Assembly (NCBI RefSeq): GCF_007754155.1
Contig: NZ_CP037423.1
Location: 6,816,938 to 6,880,937 of the forward strand
Reading direction: 5' to 3'
DNA from: Stieleria neptunia
GTDB taxonomy: Bacteria; Planctomycetota; Planctomycetia; Pirellulales; Pirellulaceae
DNA: 64,000 bases
Shown here: positions 34,671-43,794 of the stretch, piece by piece
How the letters are laid out: each line of letters opens with the position of its first letter
Position numbering within the stretch: the first letter of the stretch is position 1
Translations under genes and position numbers: made by a program
The notes under the pieces: generated by a model
What the model saw: the letters and a program-made list of their open reading frames with translations, nothing else
The model's database searches: none
Told to the model about the DNA's origin: nothing

Positions 34671-37298
34671 TCAGTCATCACTGGCCGCCTCTTGTGCCTT
34701 AAGATCTTTCAGCTCGGCTTTCAGCTTTTCCGTTTCCCGTTTCAGTTCGGTCATCGTCTTGCGAAGCTCGATGATCTCGGTCGGGACCAGTGGACGTGAC
34801 GCGTTGAGTTCGCCGAGGGCGCGTTTCGCGGCGCCGGCGATCCGGCTGTCGCCCGAATCACTGTACGATTCGATCACCGCGACGGCGCGCCGGTCACCGA
34901 GTTGTCCGAGGGCACTGAGCGCCGCCGTGCGGACCGTCGACTTGGGATGCTCCACGTGTGAGCGGATGAATTGAAAGACCTGGTCCTTGTCTTCAAGCGG
35001 TCGGGCAGTCTTGGCCAGTGCCCCAAGTCCGCGTCCGAAATCGCGTGCGTCCAGTTCGCTTTGACGCTTTTGGAGCACGGTCAGCAAGGCGGGGACCAAC
35101 TCGGGGTCATTCATTTTGCCGATCGCCGCAATCGCCGCGTCAGCCACCTCATTGCCGAACGAATCGGATTCCAGCAACTCCGTCAGTTTCTGTTTCGACG
35201 CGTCCCCATGAAACTTACCCAACGCCCCGATCGCCGCCACCTGGATCGCGGGATTGGACTCCTTTTCCAGTACCTCCAACGCCAACTCCAGGGTTTCCGG
35301 GGTGAACCGTCCGAACAATCGTTGCACGACAGCTTGCCGTACACGAGCGTCCGACTGACTCTCCCAGCTCGATTGCAATGCGTCCAATGCTTCATCCGAT
35401 CCATGTTTGCCGAGCGCCTTGGCCGCTTCGATTCGAACACCAAAAAACGGATCGGAATTGAGCCGCTCGGCCAGCAATTTGACCGACGCATCGGTTTTAC
35501 GATCGGCAAGCGCGACACAGGCAAGCAATCGTCCCATCATGTCGTCGGCGTTTTCGATTTGCGGTTTCAACAGGTCATTTGACTTGTCGAACGACACGGT
35601 TGCCAGCACGGTGTACTCGGGATCAAAACGGACGATCGAGGGTTTCGCCGCCAGGGGGACGTAAAAATCCTCGTCGACCTCGCTGACAACGATTTCGTGG
35701 TCGACGGGTTTTCCATCGACAATGAAACGAAGCTTCGTCGGAAAGTGATACAGCAAGACATCCTCGCTCAGCTTTTGTGTCTGCTTGATGTTGACCTTGG
35801 CCAGTTTCTCTTTAGGCATCCATTTGTAGCTGATCTTCAGATCGGGGTGCCGCGGGTGGTAGAGCCATTGATCGAAGAAGCGATCCATGGGGCGACCGCT
35901 CAATTCCTCGATCACCTGCCGCAAGTCATCCGACACGACGCTGGTCAAGGCGTGGCGTTGCAGGTATTCCTTGACGCATTGGCGATACAGATCTTCGCCC
36001 AGTTGGCTTCGCAGCATGTGCAGCACCCAACTGCCCTTGGGATAGGACCGATAGTCAAACTGCTGCATCGCGTTTTTGTAGCCGTTGTACACGATCGGCT
36101 TGGTGTCTTTGTCTTGAGTCAACACCCGGCCGGTTGCGTCGCTGTAGAGCCCATACAGCATCGCATCGCGTCCGAATTTGTGGCCTTCGAACAGATGGGT
36201 GTAATAGGTCGCGAAGCCTTCGTTCAACCACAGGTGACTCCAATCTTTGCAGGTCACGTAGTCACCGAACCACTGGTGTGCCATTTCGTGAGCATCCAGT
36301 CGCCGCGTCGTGCGAATGTTTTCGGTCGCCTCGGAAAAGATCGTCGTGTGCGTCAACGTGGTCAGCGACGTGTTCTCCATGCCGCCGGCGGTGAAGTCAC
36401 GAATCGTCACTTGATCGTATTTGTGCCATGGAAAGGGCACGCCGATTTCCTGTTCAAAGAACGCCATGATGTCGGGCGTGTCGCGAAAGGAGTTGGCGGC
36501 ATGTTCGGCGAGCGTCGGTTGCGTGTAGAAACCGAGTGCGATGTCACGATGACGTTTTTCAAGCTTTTCCAAGTTCCCGGCGACCAGGCAGATCAAGTAG
36601 TTCGCATGCGGTTTCTCTTGCAGCCAACGGACCGCTTTCAATCCCGCCGCATCTATCGTTTCCCCCATCCGTTTTCCGTTGCTCAGCACACGCATGGTCT
36701 TCGGGACGTGGCAGATCACTTCGGTCGAGGAACGTTCGTTGGGATAGTCGAAACACGGGAACCAGTGCCGCGCCTCGTGCGTTTCCCCCTGCGTCCAGAT
36801 GTGCGTGTCTTGCTCGGGGTAGCCCATTTCGGCCGTGCGAAAATACAGCCCCGCGATGGGCTGGGCGGAATAGTCGATTTCGACGGTGAACTCTTTCCCG
36901 ACCGGAATCGGTTCGGCGAACGCAATCTGCAGACCGTCGCGAGTGGAAATGAAATCGTCAACGGTCGCTTCCTGACAACGCACTTCCTGGACGCTGATGT
37001 CGACCGCATCCAAACTCAAGATTTCGACCGGTTTGGCGATCGGTTGGGCGGTGATGGAGACCGTGCCGGCGACCGTTCTCGCGTCGAAGTCGGGCGTCAC
37101 GTCCAGCTTGAGATGCAGCACGTCGACTTGACGATCGGGCGCGTATTGGTAGCGACCGTCGAGTTCCAGACCCAGCGGAAGCATCGCGTGGGAACGGCCA
37201 TCGGCGCAGTATCGGCAGATGATTTCTGCGCCGCGGGATTGCCCGACAAGACAGAACAACAGGACAGCGATCAGGGACCAACGGTCAATAGGAATCAT
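34671..37298 (-). CDS. Exported M1 family metallopeptidase with C-terminal HEAT repeats
   Basis: An 875-residue zinc aminopeptidase-like protein. The signal peptide is WSLIAVLLFCLVGQSRG. Family landmarks: HIWTQGETHEARHWFPCFDY, the exopeptidase loop GGMENTSL (near residue 305), and HEMAHQWFGDYVTCKDWSHL (HExxH near 335) with the downstream Glu in LWLNEGFATYY. From about residue 600 the chain becomes HEAT-like repeats (LAERLNSDPFFGVRIEAAKA, VVQRLFGRFTPETLE). A C-terminal helical tail (MTELKRETEKLKAELKDLKA) looks like a coiled coil. Likely periplasmic peptide hydrolysis; specificity unknown. Divergent from the second Gfo/Idh/MocA gene. Confidence 0.92.
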   Translation of the reverse strand: MIPIDRWSLIAVLLFCLVGQSRGAEIICRYCADGRSHAMLPLGLELDGRYQYAPDRQVDVLHLKLDVTPDFDARTVAGTVSITAQPIAKPVEILSLDAVDISVQEVRCQEATVDDFISTRDGLQIAFAEPIPVGKEFTVEIDYSAQPIAGLYFRTAEMGYPEQDTHIWTQGETHEARHWFPCFDYPNERSSTEVICHVPKTMRVLSNGKRMGETIDAAGLKAVRWLQEKPHANYLICLVAGNLEKLEKRHRDIALGFYTQPTLAEHAANSFRDTPDIMAFFEQEIGVPFPWHKYDQVTIRDFTAGGMENTSLTTLTHTTIFSEATENIRTTRRLDAHEMAHQWFGDYVTCKDWSHLWLNEGFATYYTHLFEGHKFGRDAMLYGLYSDATGRVLTQDKDTKPIVYNGYKNAMQQFDYRSYPKGSWVLHMLRSQLGEDLYRQCVKEYLQRHALTSVVSDDLRQVIEELSGRPMDRFFDQWLYHPRHPDLKISYKWMPKEKLAKVNIKQTQKLSEDVLLYHFPTKLRFIVDGKPVDHEIVVSEVDEDFYVPLAAKPSIVRFDPEYTVLATVSFDKSNDLLKPQIENADDMMGRLLACVALADRKTDASVKLLAERLNSDPFFGVRIEAAKALGKHGSDEALDALQSSWESQSDARVRQAVVQRLFGRFTPETLELALEVLEKESNPAIQVAAIGALGKFHGDASKQKLTELLESDSFGNEVADAAIAAIGKMNDPELVPALLTVLQKRQSELDARDFGRGLGALAKTARPLEDKDQVFQFIRSHVEHPKSTVRTAALSALGQLGDRRAVAVIESYSDSGDSRIAGAAKRALGELNASRPLVPTEIIELRKTMTELKRETEKLKAELKDLKAQEAASDD

Positions 37299-37320
37299 GG
37301 CTCAAGGTGGTTGGGGGGAT

Positions 37321-37346
37321 GTGGCGTAAGCTTCCAGCTTGCGATC
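37321..37346 (+). repeat. Dispersed hairpin H1 (TAAGCTTCCAGCTTG type)
   Basis: It is identical over 26 bases to the copy after ruvB at 8215-8240. It lies 23 bases upstream of the M1 peptidase start, in the gap between divergent genes, so here it cannot be a simple terminator of either gene. Confidence 0.88.
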
Positions 37347-37498
37347 GGAGCGGATGGACAACTCCACGCCTTCCATCAATTTCACCCAGTGTACTGAGTG
37401 ACTTGACTATTGCGACCCTCACCAGGATTTCAGATCGAGTAGACTGGTCGGCTCCCCACCAATCAGCCTCCCCTCCTTTTTGTATGAAGGGTCCCACC

Positions 37499-38806
37499 AT
37501 GCTTCATCGTCGTCAATTCATCGCCGGTACCGCCGCCGGACTTGCCGCCGCCCCCGCCTTTGTCCGCGGCCAAAACCTGAACTCTCGCGTCCAGATCGCC
37601 GGAATCGGATGCGACGGCAAGGGCTGGTCGGACATCAGCGAAATGCACTCCCACGACTCGACCGAGATGGTGGCGTATTGCGACGTCGATCTCTCTCGCA
37701 CCGAGAAGGTCAAAAAGCTCACCCCGCAGGCGCCGGTCTTCCAAGATTTTCGTGAAATGTTGGCCAAGCACGGTGACGCGATCGACGCGGTGACCGTTTC
37801 GACCCCCGATCACATGCACGCCTTCATCGGCCTGGACGCGATGCGTCAGGGCAAGCACGTGTACTGTCAAAAGCCGCTGACGCACAACGTCTGGGAAGCG
37901 AGACAGATGGCGTTGCAAGCCAAAAAGTCGGGCGTCATCACGCGACTTGGCAATCAAATCCATTCGCACGAATTTTACCGGACCGCCGTGGCTGCGATTC
38001 AGTCCGGCGTGATCGGGAAGGTCAAGGAAGTGCGTAGCTGGTGTGCGGCGACCGGCCACGGCAAATCGTTTCACATCAGTCGCCCCAAGACGCTCGAAGA
38101 CGTCCCCAAGACGTTGGCCTGGAATCTGTGGCTGGGTGTCGCACCGGAACGACCCTACGGCGGATGGAAGATCTATCACCCCTGGGGTTGGCGCGATTGG
38201 CAAGACTTCGGCAACGGCGCGCTCGGTGACTTCGGCTGCCACATCCTGGACCCGGTTTTCACGGCGCTGAAAATCAACGGAGCACCGTTGGAATTGACTG
38301 CCGATCACACGGGGCTGAACGATGAAGTCTGGCCGGCCCAAACGACCGTCAAGTATGTGTTCCCGGGGACCGAATGGACGGTCGGTGGCAAGCTGCCGAT
38401 CACGTGGTATGACGGCGGTCGGTTGCCGAGTCTGCGTGGCACGGACTTTCCATCGAATCAAGCGTTGCCGAAAAGCGGTTCGCTGTTCGTCGGCGAAAAC
38501 GCCACGTTGGTTTTGCCGCACGTCGGGGCACCCTTCGTCTCCAACGGTGTCCTTTTGGACAAGGTTGAAGGCTTGAACCACTATCACGGTTGGGTCGACG
38601 GAATCATCAGCGGCCAACAGCCCAGCGACGGGTTTGACTACGGCGGTCCGCTCACCGAAGCGGTGCTGTTGGGCAACGTCGCGGTGCGTTATCGCGGGAC
38701 CAAGCTGACGTGGAACGGCAAAGCGATGCAATTCACCAACGACGATTCGGCCAACGCCTGGCTGCGCCGAGACTACCGCGACGGCTGGGACATTGCCGCG
38801 GTGTAA
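37499..38806 (+). CDS. Tat-exported Gfo/Idh/MocA family oxidoreductase (2)
   Basis: Start MLHRRQFIAGTAAGLAAAPA at 37499 with GAAGG eight bases before it; 435 residues. The twin-arginine signal is RRQFIAG. The Rossmann segment is RVQIAGIGCDGKGWSDI; the catalytic EKP-like motif here is YCQKPLTHNVWEARQ, with Gln in place of the usual Glu. The C-terminal domain motif is DFGNGALGDFGCHILDPVF. It is paralogous to the enzyme at 28658-29980 but clearly diverged. Cofactor is likely NAD(P); the sugar substrate is unknown. Confidence 0.93.
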   Translation: MLHRRQFIAGTAAGLAAAPAFVRGQNLNSRVQIAGIGCDGKGWSDISEMHSHDSTEMVAYCDVDLSRTEKVKKLTPQAPVFQDFREMLAKHGDAIDAVTVSTPDHMHAFIGLDAMRQGKHVYCQKPLTHNVWEARQMALQAKKSGVITRLGNQIHSHEFYRTAVAAIQSGVIGKVKEVRSWCAATGHGKSFHISRPKTLEDVPKTLAWNLWLGVAPERPYGGWKIYHPWGWRDWQDFGNGALGDFGCHILDPVFTALKINGAPLELTADHTGLNDEVWPAQTTVKYVFPGTEWTVGGKLPITWYDGGRLPSLRGTDFPSNQALPKSGSLFVGENATLVLPHVGAPFVSNGVLLDKVEGLNHYHGWVDGIISGQQPSDGFDYGGPLTEAVLLGNVAVRYRGTKLTWNGKAMQFTNDDSANAWLRRDYRDGWDIAAV

Positions 38807-39471
38807 CCCGTGTTTACAAGCTTTTAGCGGCAGGGCGCAAGCCCAATACCGCTAGATCGAGAAGGGAACATGAATCACCCTGGCTCCCCTCTCCCCCGAT
38901 TCCTGGCGAGCCTAAGCGAGTCAGAAATCGGGGGAGAGGGGCTGGGGGTGAGGGGGATAAGTGGGAATTTATACTGTGCGCCGTTGCTGGATTGCGGCGA
39001 CGATATGCTCTCGAACCCCGGTTGGACATGGCGACACAGCAGAAATCAGCAGAGTATCGCCCCATCGGATACTCACGTCCAAACTTTTCTCCGGCGCAAC
39101 CACGATTGCTCATCATCTGCTAAACCGAGTTTTCGAATTCATTCGCTCGGCCGCGCTGATCACGAACAAACTCGGTGACCTTGTGATTGCATCGTCGTTT
39201 CGTCATGTGGATTCCCCCTCACCCCCAGCCCCTCTCCCCCAAACAAGCCTCTCGTCATTGCAACATATTGGCATTCTAAAATCACTCGGTGCCCATGATC
39301 AATCAGAATCAACGAAGAGGCTTGTTCGGGGGAGAGGGGAGCCATTTTGGGGTAAGTCGAATCTCGATTTAGCGGTATTGGGCGCGAGCCCTCCGGTTCC
39401 AGCTTGAAAGACCGGAGGGCTCGCGCCCTGCCGCTAACAATTGCTTTCCATTTGCCGACGATCACTGGGAT
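38807..39471. other. Gene-free 665-bp region with three inverted-repeat elements
   Basis: Between a convergent gene pair. (i) 38825-38854: TAGCGG/CCGCTA enclosing GGGC/GCCC. (ii) 38886-38941: CCCCTCTCCCCCGAT pairs with ATCGGGGGAGAGGGG. (iii) 39229-39339: a 24-bp stem with one mismatch, CCCCTCTCCCCCAAACAAGC plus CTCT against AGAGGCTTGTTCGGGGGAGA plus GGGG. (iv) 39369-39437: a long hairpin listed separately. No coding region is supported. Confidence 0.8.
39369..39437. repeat. Long hairpin with 18-bp perfect stem
   Basis: GGGCGCGAGCCCTCCGGT (39380-39397) pairs perfectly with ACCGGAGGGCTCGCGCCC (39411-39428). Flanking TTAGCGG/CCGCTAA extends the stem after a small internal bulge. The side hairpin of the nested palindrome at 12013-12053 uses the same AGCCCTCCGGT/ACCGGAGGGCT core. 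Its position just after a stop codon on the opposite strand would suit a terminator. Confidence 0.85.
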
Positions 39472-40071
39472 TCACGTGGTTCGCTGCCCAGCGCTCGCGG
39501 CATCTTGAACCACCATCTGCCCCTTTCCGATCGGAAGGACGACGACGGAGAGACCGAACTCTTGCGACAGGGTTCGTCGGAATTCGACCATCTCGCCGGC
39601 GTGGGAGACGGCGTTGTCGACAACCAGCAGTCCGAATCGAAGCACACCGATCAGGTCCGACGACCAATCCTGATAGCGCGAGCGGTCGGAATCCAGAAAC
39701 ACAAAGTCATAGCGATCATCGTCAGATTGCCGGAGAAAATCGCCACCGTCGCCATGATGCAGTGTCACCGTTTCGGTCAGACTGCACGCCGCGAGATTTG
39801 CTTCGGCGCTCTGCACTTTTGAACGCGACGCGTCGACACTGTCCACCGTCGCGCCGACCGCTGCAGCAGCCCGCGCGAGCCAGAGGGTCGAGTAGCCGTT
39901 TGACGTGCCCAGCTCAAGGATCCGCGTCGGTTGCGCATCGCGGACGAGCACGTCGAGAAATTTTCCCGTCGAGGGCGTGATGTTCAACATCATGCCGTCG
40001 CGAGACACCGCCGCCTCGTCATTGCGACAGCCTTCGCGATAGAGTTGTTCCAGATAGGCGTCAACGTCCAT
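39472..40071 (-). CDS. SAM-dependent O-methyltransferase (class I)
   Basis: A 199-residue protein with the catechol-O-methyltransferase-like (Methyltransf_3/24) layout. Motif I is ILELGTSNGYSTLWLARA, then VDSVDASRSKVQSAEANLAA, a TLHHGDGGDFL segment, YDFVFLDSDRSRYQDW and LVVDNAVSHAGEM. The Asp residues in FLDSD and VVDNA are at the metal/substrate positions of this family. The start lies three bases after the stop codon of the upstream PEP-CTERM gene on the same strand, so the two form one transcription unit. Its acceptor is unknown. Confidence 0.88.
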   Translation of the reverse strand: MDVDAYLEQLYREGCRNDEAAVSRDGMMLNITPSTGKFLDVLVRDAQPTRILELGTSNGYSTLWLARAAAAVGATVDSVDASRSKVQSAEANLAACSLTETVTLHHGDGGDFLRQSDDDRYDFVFLDSDRSRYQDWSSDLIGVLRFGLLVVDNAVSHAGEMVEFRRTLSQEFGLSVVVLPIGKGQMVVQDAASAGQRTT

Positions 40072-40074
40072 GAG

Positions 40075-40746
40075 TCAAACCGACGCCTGATTCGCAGTCA
40101 AAGAGGTGCGGATCGATCGTCGTCGACGAGCGGTAAAAAATAGCCCCGTCACGGCGGCGAGCATGGCAACAGTTCCCGGTTCGGGCACCGCCGACAATTG
40201 CCCCGTGAATCCGACGTTGTTGAAATCGACTTGATTGTTCGTGCCAGAAAACACCGCGTTGACGAATCGGACGTTCTTTGGGTCCCCGATCGCGATTGTC
40301 TCGCCGACGATCGGAAACGCTTCCGAACCCTGAGTGTTGCCAAAGGCCGGGTTGATGACCGAAAAGTCCCCGACCTGAGTCGCCGAGGCGTTCAAGAAAC
40401 GGAGGTCCACACGATCGACGTCATAGGTCTCCGTCACGTAATTCCAAAGGTGGAATGAAGTGAGATCGTATTCAACGCCAAGATCGAAATCGACTTCCAG
40501 CATTCCGCCGGAAACCCAAACATGCGTCGACTGATTGTGAAATTCCGTCGCATCGGCAGTCGGCAGGTCCATCATGCTAGCCAGCGAATCTGCCGTTGAC
40601 CGATTCGCAAACGGCTCCGCATCCATGCTTGCCCCCAACGCAACCGACGCATTGCTATTGTTTAGGAAAACGAGTTCAGCCCAACCTTGGGTGCTCCACA
40701 GCATGCTGCACCCCAACACGATCATCACACTTAGCTTCGTCGTCAT
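40075..40746 (-). CDS. PEP-CTERM sorting-signal protein
   Basis: A 223-residue exported protein. The signal peptide is VMIVLGCSMLWSTQGWA. The C-terminus has the diagnostic PEP-CTERM pattern: VPEPGTVAMLAAVTGLFF followed by TARRRRS, i.e. a PEP motif, hydrophobic helix and Arg cluster recognised by exosortase. The middle is a beta-sandwich-like region (MLEVDFDLGVEYDLTSFHLW, then YDVDRVDLRFLNAS), reminiscent of F5/8-type or discoidin-like modules. No exosortase is in the window. Expressed with the O-methyltransferase directly downstream. Confidence 0.9.
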   Translation of the reverse strand: MTTKLSVMIVLGCSMLWSTQGWAELVFLNNSNASVALGASMDAEPFANRSTADSLASMMDLPTADATEFHNQSTHVWVSGGMLEVDFDLGVEYDLTSFHLWNYVTETYDVDRVDLRFLNASATQVGDFSVINPAFGNTQGSEAFPIVGETIAIGDPKNVRFVNAVFSGTNNQVDFNNVGFTGQLSAVPEPGTVAMLAAVTGLFFTARRRRSIRTSLTANQASV

Positions 40747-40892
40747 CGATCACTTCCCGCAAGGACACTCGGTAAGAAAGAATACTGCCACTGGATATCC
40801 TAACTTGGCCGAGCAACATCGTGGCGGCTGGGCGTGAACGCCATGAAAAATCGCGGTATGGGGCTCCAGACGGACGTCAATGGTGCCCACAC

Positions 40893-41315
40893 TCAGCGGC
40901 GAAGGATACGTCGAATGTTCCACAGGATTTGGCGAATGGACAACGACGACCTCGGCGGAATCCTGGCGAACTGGGTGACCGATGTCCAAAACGGCATCGT
41001 CGACCTTCGCGGTTCACGACTCCGCACCTCTCGTGCGCCGGTTTGATGGACGAAACTGGCGAGACGCTCTTCAAATCGACGACGTGTTTGTGGCGGTCTC
41101 GTTTTGCGGGCCGGCTTGGATCTCGGCCGCCGAGTCTTCTTCGAGTGTGATTTCGAAATCATGAGCAGCCCGTACGCAGCGGCAAGGCCCAACACCGCAT
41201 ACGCGCAGGATGTCAAAATCACAAGCGACACGGATGCGCCGGGAATCAAAACCCCGATCCCACACCCGAGCAGGGCGCCGAGGCAGGCCATCGCAATGAT
41301 GAGAAGGAGGTCCAT
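40893..41315 (-). CDS. Small putative membrane protein
   Basis: A 140-residue hypothetical protein starting MDLLLIIAMACLGALLGCGI. Two strongly hydrophobic segments follow, with GVLIPGASVSLVILTSCAYA and VLGLAAAYGLLMI, then a very basic tail (KSHSKKTRRPRSKPARKT). The hydrophobic pair plus charged tail argue for a real small membrane protein, but the end is Arg-rich and low in conservation signals. No function is suggested. Confidence 0.4.
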   Translation of the reverse strand: MDLLLIIAMACLGALLGCGIGVLIPGASVSLVILTSCAYAVLGLAAAYGLLMISKSHSKKTRRPRSKPARKTRPPQTRRRFEERLASFVHQTGAREVRSREPRRSTMPFWTSVTQFARIPPRSSLSIRQILWNIRRILRR

Positions 41316-41420
41316 GATCACCCATTCAATGTACGCGATCGGAATCGCCGCGGGAAACGACTCCGGTCGGATCGATCTCGAAAGTTTGACCTCTCATGCC
41401 CGACGACGCATCGTCGGTGG

Positions 41421-41837
41421 CTAGAACAGCGAGTCTGGCGAAATGTGTTTGGATCGTTCAGCGACGCGTTCGGAAACCTCACGCTCGATTCGTCGCAGCA
41501 AAAACCATCGTCGGAGGAGCCCTGAAGCGTTCCATTGATCAGCATATTCCGCTTCAACTGCAGTTCGAATCTCGACCTCCATTCCATTGATGGCTCGTTC
41601 GTAGCCGTCTTCCACAAAACCAGAGGAAATTGAATTCGACTGCATTGATTTGGGAGGCGAGTATGGATTGCCGTCGTGGTTTGAAAACTCCCCGCCGCGA
41701 CCGCCGCTGAGAACCACGCGATCGCGTGCCCTGCAACCTTGCCGAGACGACCGCCAAGGATACCAGCCCAGAAACCAAAATGGAAACGCAACCACGGCAG
41801 GCCCGGCGATACACTTGAGGAAGCATTCGGGGGTCAT
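41421..41837 (-). CDS. Hypothetical protein with NPYSPP motif (possibly frameshifted)
   Basis: A 138-residue protein (start MTPECFLKC). The N-terminal part includes a hydrophobic stretch (AGPAVVAFPFWFLGWYP); then comes DGNPYSPPKS, similar to the N-terminal NPYxxP motif of planctomycete small membrane proteins, followed by a well-formed helical tail (EIRTAVEAEYADQWNASGLL, RRWFLLRRIEREVSERVAER). A neighbouring frame also carries a convincing hydrophobic segment (GFWAGILGGRLGKVAGHAIA), so the gene may be frameshifted or have another start. Confidence 0.4.
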   Translation of the reverse strand: MTPECFLKCIAGPAVVAFPFWFLGWYPWRSSRQGCRARDRVVLSGGRGGEFSNHDGNPYSPPKSMQSNSISSGFVEDGYERAINGMEVEIRTAVEAEYADQWNASGLLRRWFLLRRIEREVSERVAERSKHISPDSLF

Positions 41838-42040
41838 CAATCGTCGTGTCCGCTGGAGCAGCGCGGGCGATTCCGCCATACACCGAGTGCTTCACGCTGC
41901 CACGCGGGAAGGGGCATGTCGAGGAACCTCATTCTGACCGATTTGCGGGCGGGTTTCAGATTTCCTGACTCGAACGTTTTCGATGTATTGAATTTCAATT
42001 CACGTCACACTCCCGTGTGGGATATCGATTGTCTAACGGC

Positions 42041-42182
42041 AGCTTTTGGGAAACAATTTAGATTCTCTCCCTCTGGGAGAGACGGCGTTTGCGCAGCAAG
42101 CAAACGCCAGAGAGGGCCCACGCTGCAAAAGCCTTGGCGCCTTCCGCCTCGATCAAATCTGTCACTTATAGAATTGACGTCC
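42041..42182 (-). repeat. Dispersed structured element E1, copy C
   Basis: It is inverted relative to 6096-6255 and 19051-19213 and has the same core hairpin GGCGTTTGC/GCAAACGCC and CTCTCCCAGAGGGAGAG flank. An E2 copy follows at 42260-42315, giving the same E2-E1 arrangement as near 19001-19213 but inverted and with a 77-base spacer. The rest of the gap 41838-42513 has no other recognised feature. Confidence 0.85.
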
Positions 42183-42259
42183 GTTGGGGAAGGTCGGACG
42201 CGAGGTACGAGCGACCGGGGAGGGTTCGCTGTGGCTCGAAATCACTCCGTTGCAACCGT

Positions 42260-42315
42260 TCGACCTCCCCTCGCTTCGCTCGACCCTCCTGCCAGGAGGG
42301 TGACTTTAAAACTGC
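42260..42315 (-). repeat. Dispersed element E2, copy B
   Basis: CGACCTCCCCTCGCTTCGCT, then CGACCCTCCTGCCAGGAGGG and TGACTTTAAAACTG: the reverse complement of 19001-19055 over nearly its whole length. It contains the perfect hairpin ACCCTCCT/AGGAGGGT. Confidence 0.88.
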
Positions 42316-42513
42316 TCCAGCTCTGTGTGGGAGGGTGAATCAGCGTTTTGCGATAAAAGACGATGACATACATCGATTCCGTTAGACTGAGCAGATTTCG
42401 GATTCTGCCCCGCCAAGTTTCGCAGAGTGCGTGCCGTCGCGCGGGCGATTTAGTATCCTGTACGTTTGATCGGGCCGAGGCGTATGGTTGGCGGAAAATC
42501 TCGAGGAAACGTG

Positions 42514-43794
42514 ATGAAGTATTTGGTTCTACTGATGATGGTTTTGGCGGGCGGCGGCGCGACGGGGGCCGACGTGATTGAGTTTGCCGACGGGGCGAAA
42601 CTCTCCGGCACCATCACCTCGATCCGGAAAGCGGAAAAGGAGTTTGATTTCAAACCCAGTGATGACTCTCAATCTGCAAAATCGGAATATCGGTTCGATG
42701 AAGTCTATCGGGTCTCCTACCAAGGCAAGTGGTTCGTTTTGACGCCGAAAGCGGAACCGACGCCCACGGATAGCGCTGCCGGGGGCGATTCCGGGACAGT
42801 GACACGTTCCAAGGCGGAGGTCTTGGCCCTGATCAAGGCTGCCGGGAAAACGCCGCCCGACTGGTTCGAATCCACGCCGCTGAACTATCCCAAAACGCTC
42901 GACCTTTCCTGGCCGATCAAGCCGCCCAAGGGGCCGTGGCAAAGCCATAAGAACATGGGCCAGTACATCTGGTCGGTCATCAACGAAAACCCTGGCCGAT
43001 GGCACTCGGGCATCAAACTGCTTCACCACTGCGTGTCGTTGCACAAAGACGACCGGGTCTTGCTGCAGCGCGACATGAACGCACTCGGAGACGCCTACTT
43101 TCGGTTGTTGCAGGACTACCCACGGGCCGCGTTCTGGTTCCAGCAAGGCAAGGCGAACGTCGACAAGGTGCATGGCATTCGATTGGCCGAGTGCTATTGG
43201 CGTTTAGGAAACCGCAGCATGGCCCTGCAAATGCTACGCGGACGGCGTCTCAACCTTGGCGCGATCAAACTGTACGGCGACATGGGCGAGATCGACCGGG
43301 CGCTCAGTCTGACGGCCGCCTTCGTGAAATCGGGCAACGATTACCAGGCCAATATTCTGGCCGCCGACGCGCTGCGGCTGGCCGGACGCCCCGACGAGGC
43401 GATCGACTATTACCAACGCGTCATCGCATCCAAGCGGTTTCGAAACGACGAGTACGAGAAACGTTTCAAAGCTCGTGCCCAGGAGAGTATCGATACGATT
43501 CGCTTGTATGACCAGGCGGACGTCAGTCGCGTCGCCGACGGAACCTACCGCGACAGCAGCACGGGTTACAACGGTAAACTTTCCGTCGCAGTCACGGTAT
43601 CGGGCGGCAGATTGGAAGCGGTCAAAATCACCGACCACAAAGAGAAACAATTTTATTCGTCGTTGACCGACACGCCGGCGCAATTGATCGCCCGTCAAAG
43701 CGTGCAAGGCATTGATGGAACCAGCAGTGCCACGATCACGGCCCAAGCCATCGTCAACGCGACTGCCAAGGCGCTGGCCCAGGGGACCCGATGA
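42514..43794 (+). CDS. Exported FMN-binding domain protein with TPR-like middle
   Basis: The ATG at 42514 has GAGGAA six bases upstream; 426 residues. The signal peptide is MKYLVLLMMVLAGGGATGAD. Middle residues about 110-330 are helical TPR-like (DAYFRLLQDYPRAAFWFQQG, IRLAECYWRLGNRSMALQML, ADALRLAGRPDEAIDYYQRV). The last 85 residues are an FMN_bind domain (DGTYRDSSTGYNGKLSVAVT, then GIDGTSSATITAQAIVNA); the SSATIT segment aligns with the S-x-A-T site where FMN is attached to Thr in NosR/RnfG/NqrC. Stop overlaps the next gene's start (ATGA), so it is translationally coupled to the polyferredoxin. Confidence 0.86.
   Translation: MKYLVLLMMVLAGGGATGADVIEFADGAKLSGTITSIRKAEKEFDFKPSDDSQSAKSEYRFDEVYRVSYQGKWFVLTPKAEPTPTDSAAGGDSGTVTRSKAEVLALIKAAGKTPPDWFESTPLNYPKTLDLSWPIKPPKGPWQSHKNMGQYIWSVINENPGRWHSGIKLLHHCVSLHKDDRVLLQRDMNALGDAYFRLLQDYPRAAFWFQQGKANVDKVHGIRLAECYWRLGNRSMALQMLRGRRLNLGAIKLYGDMGEIDRALSLTAAFVKSGNDYQANILAADALRLAGRPDEAIDYYQRVIASKRFRNDEYEKRFKARAQESIDTIRLYDQADVSRVADGTYRDSSTGYNGKLSVAVTVSGGRLEAVKITDHKEKQFYSSLTDTPAQLIARQSVQGIDGTSSATITAQAIVNATAKALAQGTR

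Noticed and set aside
35697..37397. Plus-strand open frame of 566 codons
   Set aside because: It lies antisense to the M1 peptidase, which has intact catalytic motifs; high G+C content leaves long antisense frames.
37463..38731. Minus-strand open frame of 422 codons
   Set aside because: Antisense to the Gfo/Idh/MocA gene; no domain recognised.
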